Assembly (NCBI RefSeq): GCF_003143555.1
Contig: NZ_CP029347.1
Span: forward strand, 2,604,001 to 2,668,000
Length of the DNA stretch: 64,000 bases
Direction: 5' to 3'
DNA from: Saliniradius amylolyticus
GTDB lineage: Bacteria; Pseudomonadota; Gammaproteobacteria; Enterobacterales; Alteromonadaceae
Within the stretch, counting starts at the first letter, position 1; each line of letters opens with the position of its first letter. The notes beneath the pieces were generated by a model, which was given only the letters and a program-made list of their open reading frames with translations, was not told the origin of the DNA and did not search any database. A program made the position numbers and the translations under genes. Shown here piece by piece: positions 20,601 through 29,319 of this stretch.

Positions 20601-22102
20601 TGTGTTATCCCCTTGACTAGGTCTTCGGCAAACTGCCTTTCGTTATAATTTATGGTTTGGTCACCGATGATCTGATAGGGCTCATGACCCTTACCGGCCA
20701 GCAGAACTAAGTCTCCCTTGCTGGCTTGTTGAAACGCCCGACGAATGGCCTGTTGTCGGTCCAGCTCTACCTGAGCAGCCCCAGGGTTTGTCATTCCAGC
20801 CTGAATATCGGCGGCAATCTTGGCCGGATCTTCACTGCGGCTGTTGTCATTGGTGATGATCACCTCATCGGCCAGTCGTTCGGCAATGGCGCCCATCAGC
20901 GGCCGCTTGCCGGCATCACGGTCGCCACCGCAGCCAAACACGCAAACCACCTTACCCTGCGTATGTTGTCCCAAGGCCTCCAGCGCTTTTTCCAGCGCAT
21001 CCGGAGTATGCGCGAAATCGACGATCAAGGAGGGCGAGTCGCCCTGTTGGAAAATTTCCAGGCGTCCTGGCACAGGGGTCAATTGAGGGGCTTGCTTCAC
21101 CAACTCATCAAACCGGGCGCCAGTCACCAGCTGAGCGCTAATAGCAGCCAGCAGATTGGACACATTAAAGGCGCCCATCAGCGCAGTCTGGATCTCGGCC
21201 TCGCCATAGGGGGAAACCAGTCGGAAGCGAGTCCCGGTGGGCTGGTAAACAATCTGTTCGGCACGGATGTAGGGCTGCTCTGGATGTCGCGGCGCATTAA
21301 GACCATAAAAGGTCACCTGCTGACGTGGATTGGCCAGGCGCAGCCAGTTCTCGCTCTCGGCGTCATCACCATTTAACACCAGATGTTTGAGCCCGGGCTG
21401 TTGAATCAACAAACGTTTAGCGGCGGCGTAGCGATTCATATCGCCGTGATAATCTAAGTGATCCCGCGACAGGTTGGTAAATACGGCCACATCGGTCTTC
21501 AGACTGGACAAGCGATGTTGGACCAAAGCATGGGAAGAGGCTTCCATGGCTACCTGCTGCACCCCCTGGCTGCGCATGTCGGCCATCAGACGCTGAATAC
21601 TGATTGCGTCTGGCGTGGTGTTTTTCAGGCTGCTAAGCCGATCCATGGGCCCAGCCCCCAATGTACCAATGGTACCGGCCTTCTGGCCCAGTCGTTCAGC
21701 CAACTGAGCGGTCAGTTGTACGGTGGATGTCTTGCCATTGGTGCCGGTAACCGCCACCACGTTCATGGCCTCGGCGGGCTGGCTATAGAAAACCGCCGCC
21801 AGGGCTGACAGGGACTCTTTCAAGCGATAAAACTGCACGATCATCGACTGCTCGCGCATCTCCATCTGACCATGCACCGCCTCATCATCCGTCTCGGCTA
21901 AAATCGCCTTGGCTCCAAGGCTAACCGCTTGCGGAATGAAATCTCGCCCATCCAGTTGATGGCCACTGATGGCGACAAATAATTTATGGATAGCCACTTC
22001 CCGACTGTCGAGCACCATTTCTGTCAGCTCGATGGCGGGTGCATCGATGCCAAAGGGCATCAGTAGATCTCGTAAATTCATTACAACGGACTCAGGATTC
22101 AT
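20597..22102 (-). CDS. murE: UDP-N-acetylmuramoyl-L-alanyl-D-glutamate--meso-diaminopimelate ligase MurE
   Basis: Adds the third stem-peptide residue. The ATG at 22102 has AGGAGGG just upstream and gives 501 aa. Upstream in-frame codons lie within ftsI and are not needed. Seen: the ATP loop VTGTNGKTSTVQL, SRDHLDYHGDM, and the diaminopimelate-selecting stretch TNDNSRSEDPAKIA (DNPR-type position, here DNSR), which points to meso-DAP over lysine. It overlaps the end of ftsI by 11 bases. Confidence 0.96.
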   Translation of the reverse strand: MNPESVVMNLRDLLMPFGIDAPAIELTEMVLDSREVAIHKLFVAISGHQLDGRDFIPQAVSLGAKAILAETDDEAVHGQMEMREQSMIVQFYRLKESLSALAAVFYSQPAEAMNVVAVTGTNGKTSTVQLTAQLAERLGQKAGTIGTLGAGPMDRLSSLKNTTPDAISIQRLMADMRSQGVQQVAMEASSHALVQHRLSSLKTDVAVFTNLSRDHLDYHGDMNRYAAAKRLLIQQPGLKHLVLNGDDAESENWLRLANPRQQVTFYGLNAPRHPEQPYIRAEQIVYQPTGTRFRLVSPYGEAEIQTALMGAFNVSNLLAAISAQLVTGARFDELVKQAPQLTPVPGRLEIFQQGDSPSLIVDFAHTPDALEKALEALGQHTQGKVVCVFGCGGDRDAGKRPLMGAIAERLADEVIITNDNSRSEDPAKIAADIQAGMTNPGAAQVELDRQQAIRRAFQQASKGDLVLLAGKGHEPYQIIGDQTINYNERQFAEDLVKGITQ

Positions 22103-23843
22103 TGCGCCCTCCTGCCGACAACGAGGCCAGGGATGACACGTCTCGGTCATCGGGCGGTATATTCAGTAACTGCAAGGCACCGGCCATAATCTCCGCAAAC
22201 ACGGGGGCCGCCGTATCACCAGCATAATAAAGGTCGCCGCCCGGCTCATTGATCAGTACTACGACCACCAGCTGGGGGTTGGAAACCGGAGCCAGGCCAG
22301 CAAAAATATTGATGTATTCCTCACCATAACCACCGGCCACCGCCTTACGGCTGGTCCCGGTTTTACCGGCCACCCGATAGCCCGGCACGCGCGCCTTAGG
22401 AGCCGTACCCCCATCGAGTACCACATGCTCCATCATTTCTACTACGGCCTGAGTATGCCGTTCGCTGCTGACCCGTTCTGTTTGGTAGGCCGGGTCCTGC
22501 TCAGTGGGAACGATATGCAAAGGGCGACTGATACCACCGGTGGCTAACACCGAATACATGCGCGCCAGTTGCAGTGTCGTCACCGAGATGCCGTAGCCAA
22601 AGGACAAGGTGGCCAGTTCAAAGTCAGACCAGCGGTGGCGTTCGTGGAATATGCCGCCACTTTCGCCAAGCAAGCGGGTACCGGTATCACCCACCAAGCC
22701 CATGCGGTAATAAAGGTCGATAAAGTGATCTTTTGGCACCGACAATGCCAGCTTGGAAGTGCCCATATTGCTGGATTTACGAATAATCCCAGTCAGATCC
22801 AGTTCACCATAATTGCGGGCATCGGACACCCGACTGCCGCCAAGACGCATCCAGCCCGGCGATGTATCCACCACCTCGCCCAGTTCAGCACTGCCAAATT
22901 CCAGCGCTGAGAGCACAGCCAGAGGCTTTAAAGTGGACCCCGGCTCGAAGGTATCGGTCACCGACCGGTTACGAATGCGGTGGGCCGACACACCCGCTCT
23001 GTTATTGGGGTTAAATGAAGGGCTGTTTACCATGGCCAGAATATCGCCACTGTTGGGGTCCACCACCACCGCAGAGGCCGACGTGGCCTGATAAGCGGCC
23101 ACCGCCTGTTTTAATTCGGTGTAGGCCAGCGCCTGAATACGCTGATCGATGGTCAGGGAAAGATCTTTAGCCGCCTCACCTTGAGTTTGTTCCAGCACCT
23201 CAATTTGTCGGCCCTTAGCATCGCGACGAATTTTACGTTTGCCAGGCGTGCCAGTCAGCCAGTCGTTGTACAACCGCTCAATGCCTTCGATGCCACGGTC
23301 ATCCACGTCGGTAAAGCCAATTAAATGAGCCGAGATCTCGCCAGTAGGATAATAGCGGCGCGACTCGTTGCGCAGGTAAATGCCCGGAATATCCAGTTTG
23401 TCCACGTATTCAGCCATGGCCGGCGATACCTGACGCTGAATATACACAAAACGTCGGGTGGGATCTGAAACCCGCTGCTGAATATCCGCTAAATTCTGCC
23501 CCAATACCTCAGCCAGGGCCTGCCAGCGACGCGTATTGGCAAAGGCATTGTTATCGTGAATCACCTTGGGATCGGCATAGATGGCTCGCACCGGCACACT
23601 GACCGCCAGCTCTTCGCCATTGCGGTCGGTAATAATTCCACGGTGAACCTGAGTATAGCGGGTGCGCTTGGTTCGATTGTCACCCTGCTCAATAAGATTA
23701 TCCGGCTCGATCACCTGGATATAGGCCGCCCTGGCCACCAGCACACCGAACACCATGGTAACCACGGTGGTAACCAGCACAAAGCGCCACTGCACCAGGC
23801 GTGGTTTTTGGTTGCGCTTGGCGTGTCCACTGGCGCGACTCAT
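22092..23843 (-). CDS. ftsI: Septal transpeptidase FtsI (PBP3)
   Basis: Class B penicillin-binding protein that cross-links septal peptidoglycan, partner of FtsW. The 583-aa protein has a basic N-terminus, one membrane anchor (about residues 20-40), the pedestal domain (RGIITDRNGEELAVSVP onwards) and the transpeptidase domain. The catalytic motifs are intact: STLK with S303, SSN (KSSNMGTSK) and KTG (VAGKTGTSRKA). The start overlaps the ftsL stop (ATGA). Confidence 0.98.
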   Translation of the reverse strand: MSRASGHAKRNQKPRLVQWRFVLVTTVVTMVFGVLVARAAYIQVIEPDNLIEQGDNRTKRTRYTQVHRGIITDRNGEELAVSVPVRAIYADPKVIHDNNAFANTRRWQALAEVLGQNLADIQQRVSDPTRRFVYIQRQVSPAMAEYVDKLDIPGIYLRNESRRYYPTGEISAHLIGFTDVDDRGIEGIERLYNDWLTGTPGKRKIRRDAKGRQIEVLEQTQGEAAKDLSLTIDQRIQALAYTELKQAVAAYQATSASAVVVDPNSGDILAMVNSPSFNPNNRAGVSAHRIRNRSVTDTFEPGSTLKPLAVLSALEFGSAELGEVVDTSPGWMRLGGSRVSDARNYGELDLTGIIRKSSNMGTSKLALSVPKDHFIDLYYRMGLVGDTGTRLLGESGGIFHERHRWSDFELATLSFGYGISVTTLQLARMYSVLATGGISRPLHIVPTEQDPAYQTERVSSERHTQAVVEMMEHVVLDGGTAPKARVPGYRVAGKTGTSRKAVAGGYGEEYINIFAGLAPVSNPQLVVVVLINEPGGDLYYAGDTAAPVFAEIMAGALQLLNIPPDDRDVSSLASLSAGGRNES

Positions 23844-24160
23844 CGGATCCTCACTACCACTTCATCGTCCGGCTGTGGCCGACGCATATTTAACTTATCC
23901 CGAACCACCGCTTCCAGACGGCTATGCTCTGTCAATGCGCTCTGCTCCAGCAACAAATGCCGCCACTGGACATCCAGTTCATCCCGCTGCTGCATAAGCT
24001 GTTCGTGCTTAATGATCATCTGGCGATTGTGGTGAGCACTCAGGATCACCGCCGCCGTGCTGACCATAACCAATAAATACAACAAAACTCGCCCGGGGTG
24101 GCGAGTCAGATCGGTCCATATTAGAACCGCTAGATGGAATCTGGGCTGAGACTCTGTCAT
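23840..24160 (-). CDS. ftsL: Cell division protein FtsL
   Basis: Small bitopic divisome protein that activates FtsWI with FtsB and FtsQ. The 106-aa product has a ~23-residue cytoplasmic head, one membrane helix (about 24-43), and a periplasmic coiled coil ([28 protein letters not shown]) ending in [13 protein letters not shown]. Sequence conservation in this family is low; the call rests on size, topology and its position between rsmH and ftsI. Both ends overlap neighbours by ATGA. Confidence 0.95.
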   Translation of the reverse strand: MTESQPRFHLAVLIWTDLTRHPGRVLLYLLVMVSTAAVILSAHHNRQMIIKHEQLMQQRDELDVQWRHLLLEQSALTEHSRLEAVVRDKLNMRRPQPDDEVVVRIR

Positions 24161-25092
24161 AGCTTCTCCGCCACTCTTAATACCGAGCTGCGGGCCCGGT
24201 TGTTGCGTTCGATTTCGCTGGCCGAAGGCTTTATCGCCTTGCCAACCAGTTTCATGGTGCGACTGGCATTCAGCTCGTCTTCCGTGATGGGCAAGCCCGC
24301 AGGCACTTGCTTCCCCCGACTCTGCTCACGCATAAAACGTTTGACCAGCCGGTCTTCCAACGAGTGAAAGCTGATCACAGCCAAACGCCCACCGGGAGCC
24401 AGACATTCCAGGGTGCCATGTAAGGCTTTGCTGACCTCGTCCAGCTCGCTGTTAATAAAAATACGAATGCCCTGGAAGGTACGAGTCGCCGGATGCTTAT
24501 ACTTATCCTTGACCGGCACCGCCTCATCGATAAGCTCGGCCAGCTGCAAGGTACGGGTGATGGGCGTGTGCTGGCGAGTTTCCACAATGGCATGGGCGAT
24601 ACGGCGACCGAACTTCTCTTCGCCGAACTCCTTGATTACGGTGACCATTTCTTCCAGTTCGGCCTCGGCCAACCAATCGGCGGCACTCTGTCCGCGTGTG
24701 GTATCCATGCGCATATCCAAGGGACCATCGCGTAAGAAGCTAAAACCGCGTTTGGGATCATCCAACTGGGGGGAGGACACGCCCAAATCCAGCAGGATGC
24801 CGTTCACCTGACCCAGCAGGCCTCGCTCAGCCAGCTCGTCCACCATACTGGAAAAGGGTTGGTGCACAATTTCAAAACGCGCATCGTCGGCAAATTCTTC
24901 AGCGGCTGCGATGGCGCTGGGGTCACGATCAAAGGCGATCAGACGCCCCTTATCCCCCAGAGCCTCTAAAATGGCGCGACTGTGACCACCCCGGCCAAAA
25001 GTGCCGTCTACATAAACGCCATCGGCCTGAATCGCCAGGCCGTTAATGGACTCGTCCAGTAACACCGATTGATGTTGTTGCCCCGCCATCAC
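24157..25092 (-). CDS. rsmH: 16S rRNA (cytosine(1402)-N(4))-methyltransferase RsmH
   Basis: SAM-dependent methyltransferase for N4 of C1402 in the 16S rRNA P site. The same base receives a 2'-O-methyl from RsmI, also encoded in this window. The 311-aa protein shows [29 protein letters not shown] (SAM loop), [21 protein letters not shown], and the late motif [17 protein letters not shown]. It is the second gene of the mra operon and overlaps mraZ and ftsL by 4 bases each. Confidence 0.98.
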   Translation of the reverse strand: MMAGQQHQSVLLDESINGLAIQADGVYVDGTFGRGGHSRAILEALGDKGRLIAFDRDPSAIAAAEEFADDARFEIVHQPFSSMVDELAERGLLGQVNGILLDLGVSSPQLDDPKRGFSFLRDGPLDMRMDTTRGQSAADWLAEAELEEMVTVIKEFGEEKFGRRIAHAIVETRQHTPITRTLQLAELIDEAVPVKDKYKHPATRTFQGIRIFINSELDEVSKALHGTLECLAPGGRLAVISFHSLEDRLVKRFMREQSRGKQVPAGLPITEDELNASRTMKLVGKAIKPSASEIERNNRARSSVLRVAEKL

Positions 25093-25547
25093 AATGAGAA
25101 ATCCTGTAAACGTTCGCTGAGATCGAAATCACCGGTCTGCTCGGTTTCGATATCCGCATGAATTTGCTGCTGCCAGGTGGCCTCATCCCAGATTTCAAAC
25201 TTATTCAGCTGGCCCACCAACATGATCTGTTTTTCCAGGCCAGCGTGCTGGCGCAAGGGTGATGACAATAAGAAACGGCCGTTGCTATCCATATTTCCCT
25301 CAGAGGCATAGCCTAATAACAGTCGCTGCAGTCGACGTTCATGGGGATTCATACTGGATAGGCGACTCAGTTTGAGCTCAATCTCTTCCCATTCGGGGAG
25401 TGGGTAAAGCAGCAAACAGGGTTGTTGTATATCGATGGTACACACCAACTGTCCCTGACAATCATCCACCAGCAAGTCCCGGTAGCGTGTTGGAATCGCT
25501 ACTCGTCCTTTGCTGTCTAGATTGATTGCATTAGCGCCGCGGAACAT
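25089..25547 (-). CDS. mraZ: Transcriptional regulator MraZ
   Basis: AbrB-like (SpoVT) DNA-binding protein that represses its own dcw operon in E. coli. The 152-aa product has two tandem MraZ domains: [22 protein letters not shown] at the start, and a second [17 protein letters not shown] repeat at about residues 85-105. It is the first gene of the operon. The region just upstream contains three GTGG boxes at exact 10-base spacing, the arrangement MraZ recognises, so autoregulation is likely. Confidence 0.98.
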   Translation of the reverse strand: MFRGANAINLDSKGRVAIPTRYRDLLVDDCQGQLVCTIDIQQPCLLLYPLPEWEEIELKLSRLSSMNPHERRLQRLLLGYASEGNMDSNGRFLLSSPLRQHAGLEKQIMLVGQLNKFEIWDEATWQQQIHADIETEQTGDFDLSERLQDFSL

Positions 25548-25575
25548 CCCCTAGCCTTATTGAAGTTGTTATTAT

Positions 25576-25599
25576 CCACTTTTTGCCACTTTTACCCAC
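25576..25599 (-). promoter_or_regulatory. MraZ operator: three GTGG boxes at 10-base spacing
   Basis: On the minus strand GTGG occurs at 25599-25596, 25589-25586 and 25579-25576, each separated by six A/T-rich bases. E. coli MraZ binds TGGG-type repeats with a 10-base period between promoter and mraZ. The cluster lies just downstream of the predicted promoter and 29 bases before the mraZ ATG. Confidence 0.85.
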
Positions 25600-25606
25600 A
25601 ATGAGC

Positions 25607-25636
25607 AGTTTAGGTACCACCCGTATCCATTGTCAA
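25607..25636 (-). promoter_or_regulatory. Predicted sigma70 promoter of the mra/dcw operon
   Basis: Minus-strand -35 TTGACA (25636-25631, a perfect match) and -10 TAAACT (25612-25607, 4/6) with an 18-base spacer. Transcription would start at about 25600, at the edge of the MraZ boxes. Confidence 0.65.
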
Positions 25637-25706
25637 GCATTAACCCAGGCTTTTGATCACGCTACAGGCCCCGATATTCGTGGGCTTTATCGAAGTAGTT
25701 GAAAAC

Positions 25707-25730
25707 GTGGAGAAAAGTGGCAAAAAGCGA
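25707..25730 (+). promoter_or_regulatory. Second, inverted MraZ-like box cluster
   Basis: Plus-strand GTGG at 25707-25710 and 25717-25720, with a degenerate GCGA at 25727-25730, again at 10-base spacing. It shares AAAAGTGGCAAAAAG with the main operator but faces the other way, about 70 bases upstream of the predicted -35. No plus-strand gene follows it, so it is more likely an upstream or looping operator than a separate promoter site. Confidence 0.55.
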
Positions 25731-25815
25731 CAGTGCTGCCCCGTGGCGAAGTGATTAAGGGCTAAAATCGAGGCTAATAGGGTCTATTGAGAGACGATAG
25801 TGAGAGGGAATGTGG

Positions 25816-25840
25816 CGAGGCTGCCCAACCGGCAGCCTCG
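25816..25840 (-). terminator. Hairpin after the SapC-family gene
   Basis: A 10-bp perfect GC-rich stem (CGAGGCTGCC / GGCAGCCTCG) with a 5-base loop starts 9 bases beyond the stop codon. No U-tract follows on the minus strand, so it may be a weak terminator or an mRNA 3'-end stabiliser. Confidence 0.5.
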
Positions 25841-25848
25841 AGAAGGCA

Positions 25849-26625
25849 TTAGGCGGTAGGTGCTTCTGCCTCTTGTTGCTGTTGTTCTTCCTGCTTAGGC
25901 AGTACCTGGATACCCTGAACCGGGTTATCGCTGTTTTGTGAGAGCTGAACCAAACGGTTTAACTGACCCACAGACGTTAACATAGCATAGATAGCGCCCA
26001 TAAAACCGCGACGGTGCAGTTGCAGTACCTGCTCGTCGGTCAGCTCATGCAGCTTCTTCTCATTAATGTTGTACAGGCCGACCAGATTCTTGCGGGTGCC
26101 ATCTTTAAAGATCACGCCCAGATTCAACTCGTCGATCAAACCCATTTCATCCACTTCTTTGATGAACTCACGAGTCATGTTTTCGCCGCGCACCAAGTCG
26201 CCCAGCATACGCTGGCGGCTTTCCAGATATTCAGAGGCCTTGTCACCGTCAAACAACGCCTGGCCTTCGTCTTTATTGACCAGTTCGCTGCCCTGATCGA
26301 TAAACACGATCAACTGTTCGCCTTCAGGGCGAATGTCGAACGGATAACGCTGCAGATTCAGCGGTGCGTAGTGCGCCTGCCACCCCTCTTCGGAGAAATA
26401 CAGGTTCTTGTTGGCTTCCAGACCATAAAGGCCGGTGCTGTGGTAGGTGTCATTCTTATCGTCTTTGATCAACACGATTGGTACCGAGCTGGCGGCACGG
26501 GCATATTCGTTCACGGCAATGGCAATCAGGTGAGATTCTTTGCCATGGGCCAATGTTGGGTCGTGTTTGATTTTCAGGTCTTTATGCTCGTCCTTGTTCA
26601 GGACCACAAAGTCTTGCTGAGCCAT
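25849..26625 (-). CDS. SapC-family protein (function unknown)
   Basis: 258-aa soluble protein of the SapC family (the PF07277 type, named after a Campylobacter S-layer-associated protein; unrelated to the SapC permease of antimicrobial peptide transporters). Family features seen: an early HLIAIAVNEYARAASSVPIVLIKD segment, YFSEEGWQAHYAPLNLQRYPFDI, and a C-terminal helical part with DEQVLQLHRRGFMGAIYAMLTSVGQL. The tail is rich in Q and E. There is no signal peptide. These genes often sit next to TonB-dependent receptors in Alteromonadales and Caulobacterales; here it stands alone between the mra operon and a PLP enzyme. The function is not known. Confidence 0.85.
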   Translation of the reverse strand: MAQQDFVVLNKDEHKDLKIKHDPTLAHGKESHLIAIAVNEYARAASSVPIVLIKDDKNDTYHSTGLYGLEANKNLYFSEEGWQAHYAPLNLQRYPFDIRPEGEQLIVFIDQGSELVNKDEGQALFDGDKASEYLESRQRMLGDLVRGENMTREFIKEVDEMGLIDELNLGVIFKDGTRKNLVGLYNINEKKLHELTDEQVLQLHRRGFMGAIYAMLTSVGQLNRLVQLSQNSDNPVQGIQVLPKQEEQQQQEAEAPTA

Positions 26626-26867
26626 ATTACTTCTCTTTATTAGTGGTTAAATAAAACTGCGTCAGTGTCGGTGATCTGGCTACGAATGTCACCCATTGCA
26701 AGGGCCAGACCGGGCATAAAATAAACACTTGTTAAAAACCTGTTTAGAAACTGGCAGTTAAGGGGAAAATTATTGAGTAATAGTCGACATGATAAGCCTG
26801 AAACTTGCAAGCGAGCCAGGAAAACTCTAGCCTTGGCTCTCCTTATAACCAAAAGATGTAAGTTATT

Positions 26868-27917
26868 ATGAGCAGAGAGTGGGTCAATCAGGCCATCGAG
26901 AATATTCAGGCGGACTTTCAGCGCTCCGCCGATACCCATCTGATTAAATTATCAGTCTCCTCGCTGCCTGACATCGACTTTTACCTGAAAGACGAAAGCA
27001 CCCATCCTACGGGCAGTCTTAAGCACCGCCTGGCCCGCTCTCTGTATCTCTATGGGCTGGCCAATGGCTGGATTCGCAAGGGCACCCCTATTATCGAGTC
27101 TTCTTCTGGCAGTACTGCGGTCTCCGAAGCCTACTTTGCCAAACTGTTAGGTCTTCCCTTTATCGCCGTGGTGCCCCAGAACACCGCTAAACGAAAGATC
27201 GAACAGATTGAGTTTTACGGCGGTCAGTGTCACTTCGTCGAAAAACCCGACGCTATTTACACAGAATCTGAGCGACTGGCTAAGGAGCTCAGCGGCCATT
27301 ACATGGATCAGTTTACCTTCGCCGAACGAGCTACCGACTGGCGTAGCAACAACAATATCGCCTGTAGCATCTTCGAGCAGATGCAACACGAACCTCACCC
27401 AATTCCCGACTGGATCGTGATGGCCGCCGGCACCGGCGGTACCAGCGCCACCATCGGCCGTTATATTCGTTATCAGTGTTACCAGACTCGTTTATTGGTG
27501 GTGGACCCCGATAACTCGGTGTTCTATCCCTATTACCAGAGCGGCGATACCAGCCTCACGGGTTGCGGCAGTCGCATCGAAGGGATTGGTCGCCCAAGGG
27601 TCGAGCCTTCCTTTATTCCCTCGGTGGTGGACGATATGCAGCCGGTGGCGGATAGCCTCAGCGTAGTTACCATGCATTGGCTCAGTGAACAGCTCGGGCG
27701 CAAAGTCGGGCCGTCGACCGGCACTAATATGTGGGGCGCACTGCAAAAAGCCAAAGCCATGCAGCAGCATGGGCGGACGGGATCGATCGTGACCCTGATT
27801 TGTGACAGTGGCGAGCGTTACCCAGACACCTATTACGATAGTGACTGGGTGAGCCGAACCATTGGTGACACCACTCAGGCACAGCAACAGTTACACAAGC
27901 TGCTTGATGAACTCTAA
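26868..27917 (+). CDS. PLP-dependent cysteine synthase-family enzyme
   Basis: 349-aa fold-type II PLP enzyme. It shows the lysine motif [11 protein letters not shown], where K is the expected Schiff-base lysine, and a substrate loop [19 protein letters not shown] in the place of the SSGNTG loop of CysK. The glycine-rich phosphate-binding loop is [15 protein letters not shown]. Late features are [13 protein letters not shown] and [16 protein letters not shown], the usual serine at the pyridine nitrogen position. It is longer than CysK and CysM and has no CBS domain. The exact reaction is uncertain: cysteine synthase, cystathionine beta-synthase-like or a desulfhydrase are all possible. It converges on rnpB, whose 3' end lies within about 10 bases of its stop. 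Confidence 0.85.
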   Translation: MSREWVNQAIENIQADFQRSADTHLIKLSVSSLPDIDFYLKDESTHPTGSLKHRLARSLYLYGLANGWIRKGTPIIESSSGSTAVSEAYFAKLLGLPFIAVVPQNTAKRKIEQIEFYGGQCHFVEKPDAIYTESERLAKELSGHYMDQFTFAERATDWRSNNNIACSIFEQMQHEPHPIPDWIVMAAGTGGTSATIGRYIRYQCYQTRLLVVDPDNSVFYPYYQSGDTSLTGCGSRIEGIGRPRVEPSFIPSVVDDMQPVADSLSVVTMHWLSEQLGRKVGPSTGTNMWGALQKAKAMQQHGRTGSIVTLICDSGERYPDTYYDSDWVSRTIGDTTQAQQQLHKLLDEL

Positions 27918-27924
27918 AAGAAAG

Positions 27925-28309
<385 letters not shown>

Positions 28310-28317
28310 GCGGGCGC

Positions 28318-28323
28318 ATTCTA
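28318..28323 (-). promoter_or_regulatory. rnpB -10 element
   Basis: TAGAAT on the minus strand, eight bases before the predicted 5' end of the RNase P RNA. No good -35 hexamer is seen at 16-18 bases. Confidence 0.5.
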
Positions 28324-28401
28324 CGCCGCTAATTCGTCTCCGTATAGGCTTTTAATGCTCTGAGTGCTCAAAAATGCCTCAGGATAATCACTGGTAAGTG
28401 A

Positions 28402-29241
28402 CTAAAGTCCCAATTCCAACCCCAGGTTATAGAGAACATTTTTCTTCAGGCCATAGTGTCGGGCGGTGATGGCCGCCGCTTTTTTCAGGGGCAGCTCGAC
28501 GGTTAGCTCCGTCAGCAATGCCTTGGCTTCCGGCGCGACACCATGCTCGGTTGGCTCGGCGGGCCCTACCATCAATACAAACTCGCCTTTTTGATGCACA
28601 GGATCGGCATCCAGCCAGTCCAGTATCTCTGCAGCGGTGTCGCCGACAAAGGTTTCGAAGGTCTTGGTCAGCTCTTTGGCCAAAACACAACGTCGATCAC
28701 CGCCCAGCACTTCCACCAGCATGGCTACCGTGTCGCGAATCCGACGGGGCGCTTCATAAAATACCGTGGTATATGAGCTGTCGGCCAAGGACTCGATGAC
28801 CTTAGTCCTGGCCTGCTGTTTGACCGGCAGAAACCCGGAAAAATGAAAGCCATGGGTGGGCAGACCCGAGGCCGACAGAGCAGCAATTGCCGCACAAGCA
28901 CCAGGGATTGGACTGACTTTAACTCCGTGCTGCCGACACAGGCGCACCAGTTCATAGCCAGGGTCACTGATCAGTGGCGTACCGGCATCACTGACCAGGG
29001 CCACATTATCCCCTCGGTTCAGACGTTCCAGGATCCGACCGGCCCGCTGGCTTTCATTGTGCTCATGCAGTGACAGCAAAGGAGTCTGAACCTGTAGATG
29101 CTGCAACAGCTTCTGGGTATGGCGGGTATCCTCGGCTGCGATCACCGCCACCTCTGCCAGTACCCCAGCGGCACGCTGGCTGATATCCCCCAGATGACCG
29201 ATGGGGGTAGCGACGATGTAGAGGGTGGCCGATTGATTCAC
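28402..29241 (-). CDS. rsmI: 16S rRNA (cytidine(1402)-2'-O)-methyltransferase RsmI
   Basis: SAM-dependent enzyme that 2'-O-methylates C1402 of 16S rRNA. The 279-aa protein has the tetrapyrrole-methylase fold: LYIVATPIGHLGDISQRA, VIAAEDTRHTQKLL, LVSDAGTPLISDPGYELV, and PIPGACAAIAALSASGLPT. The start is GTG at 29241 with AGG five bases upstream. It is divergent from lpoA, with 78 bases between them, as in E. coli. Confidence 0.96.
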   Translation of the reverse strand: MNQSATLYIVATPIGHLGDISQRAAGVLAEVAVIAAEDTRHTQKLLQHLQVQTPLLSLHEHNESQRAGRILERLNRGDNVALVSDAGTPLISDPGYELVRLCRQHGVKVSPIPGACAAIAALSASGLPTHGFHFSGFLPVKQQARTKVIESLADSSYTTVFYEAPRRIRDTVAMLVEVLGGDRRCVLAKELTKTFETFVGDTAAEILDWLDADPVHQKGEFVLMVGPAEPTEHGVAPEAKALLTELTVELPLKKAAAITARHYGLKKNVLYNLGLELGL

Positions 29242-29319
29242 AAATACCTGCCTTGCGTTGTGTTGTTGTGGCGCTCATTTTAAACTACTGCTCATGGATG
29301 CGCTGGGATTTTTAATGAA

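Larger units (their letters stand above)
25548..25848. other. Intergenic control region between mraZ and the SapC-family gene
   Basis: 301 bases without a gene. It holds the mra promoter and MraZ boxes (25576-25636), a second GTGG cluster in the opposite orientation (25707-25730), and a hairpin after the SapC-family gene (25816-25840). A 15-base perfect inverted repeat, AAAAGTGGCAAAAAG, links the two box clusters (25579-25593 and 25713-25727). I see no small ORF with a convincing ribosome binding site. Confidence 0.8.

Noticed and set aside
20726-21376. 216-aa open frame opposite murE
   Set aside because: Antisense shadow; composition and position follow the murE codons.
26640-26939. 99-aa minus-strand frame between the SapC-family gene and the PLP enzyme
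   Set aside because: Overlaps the PLP gene start, has no ribosome binding site, and no recognisable motif.
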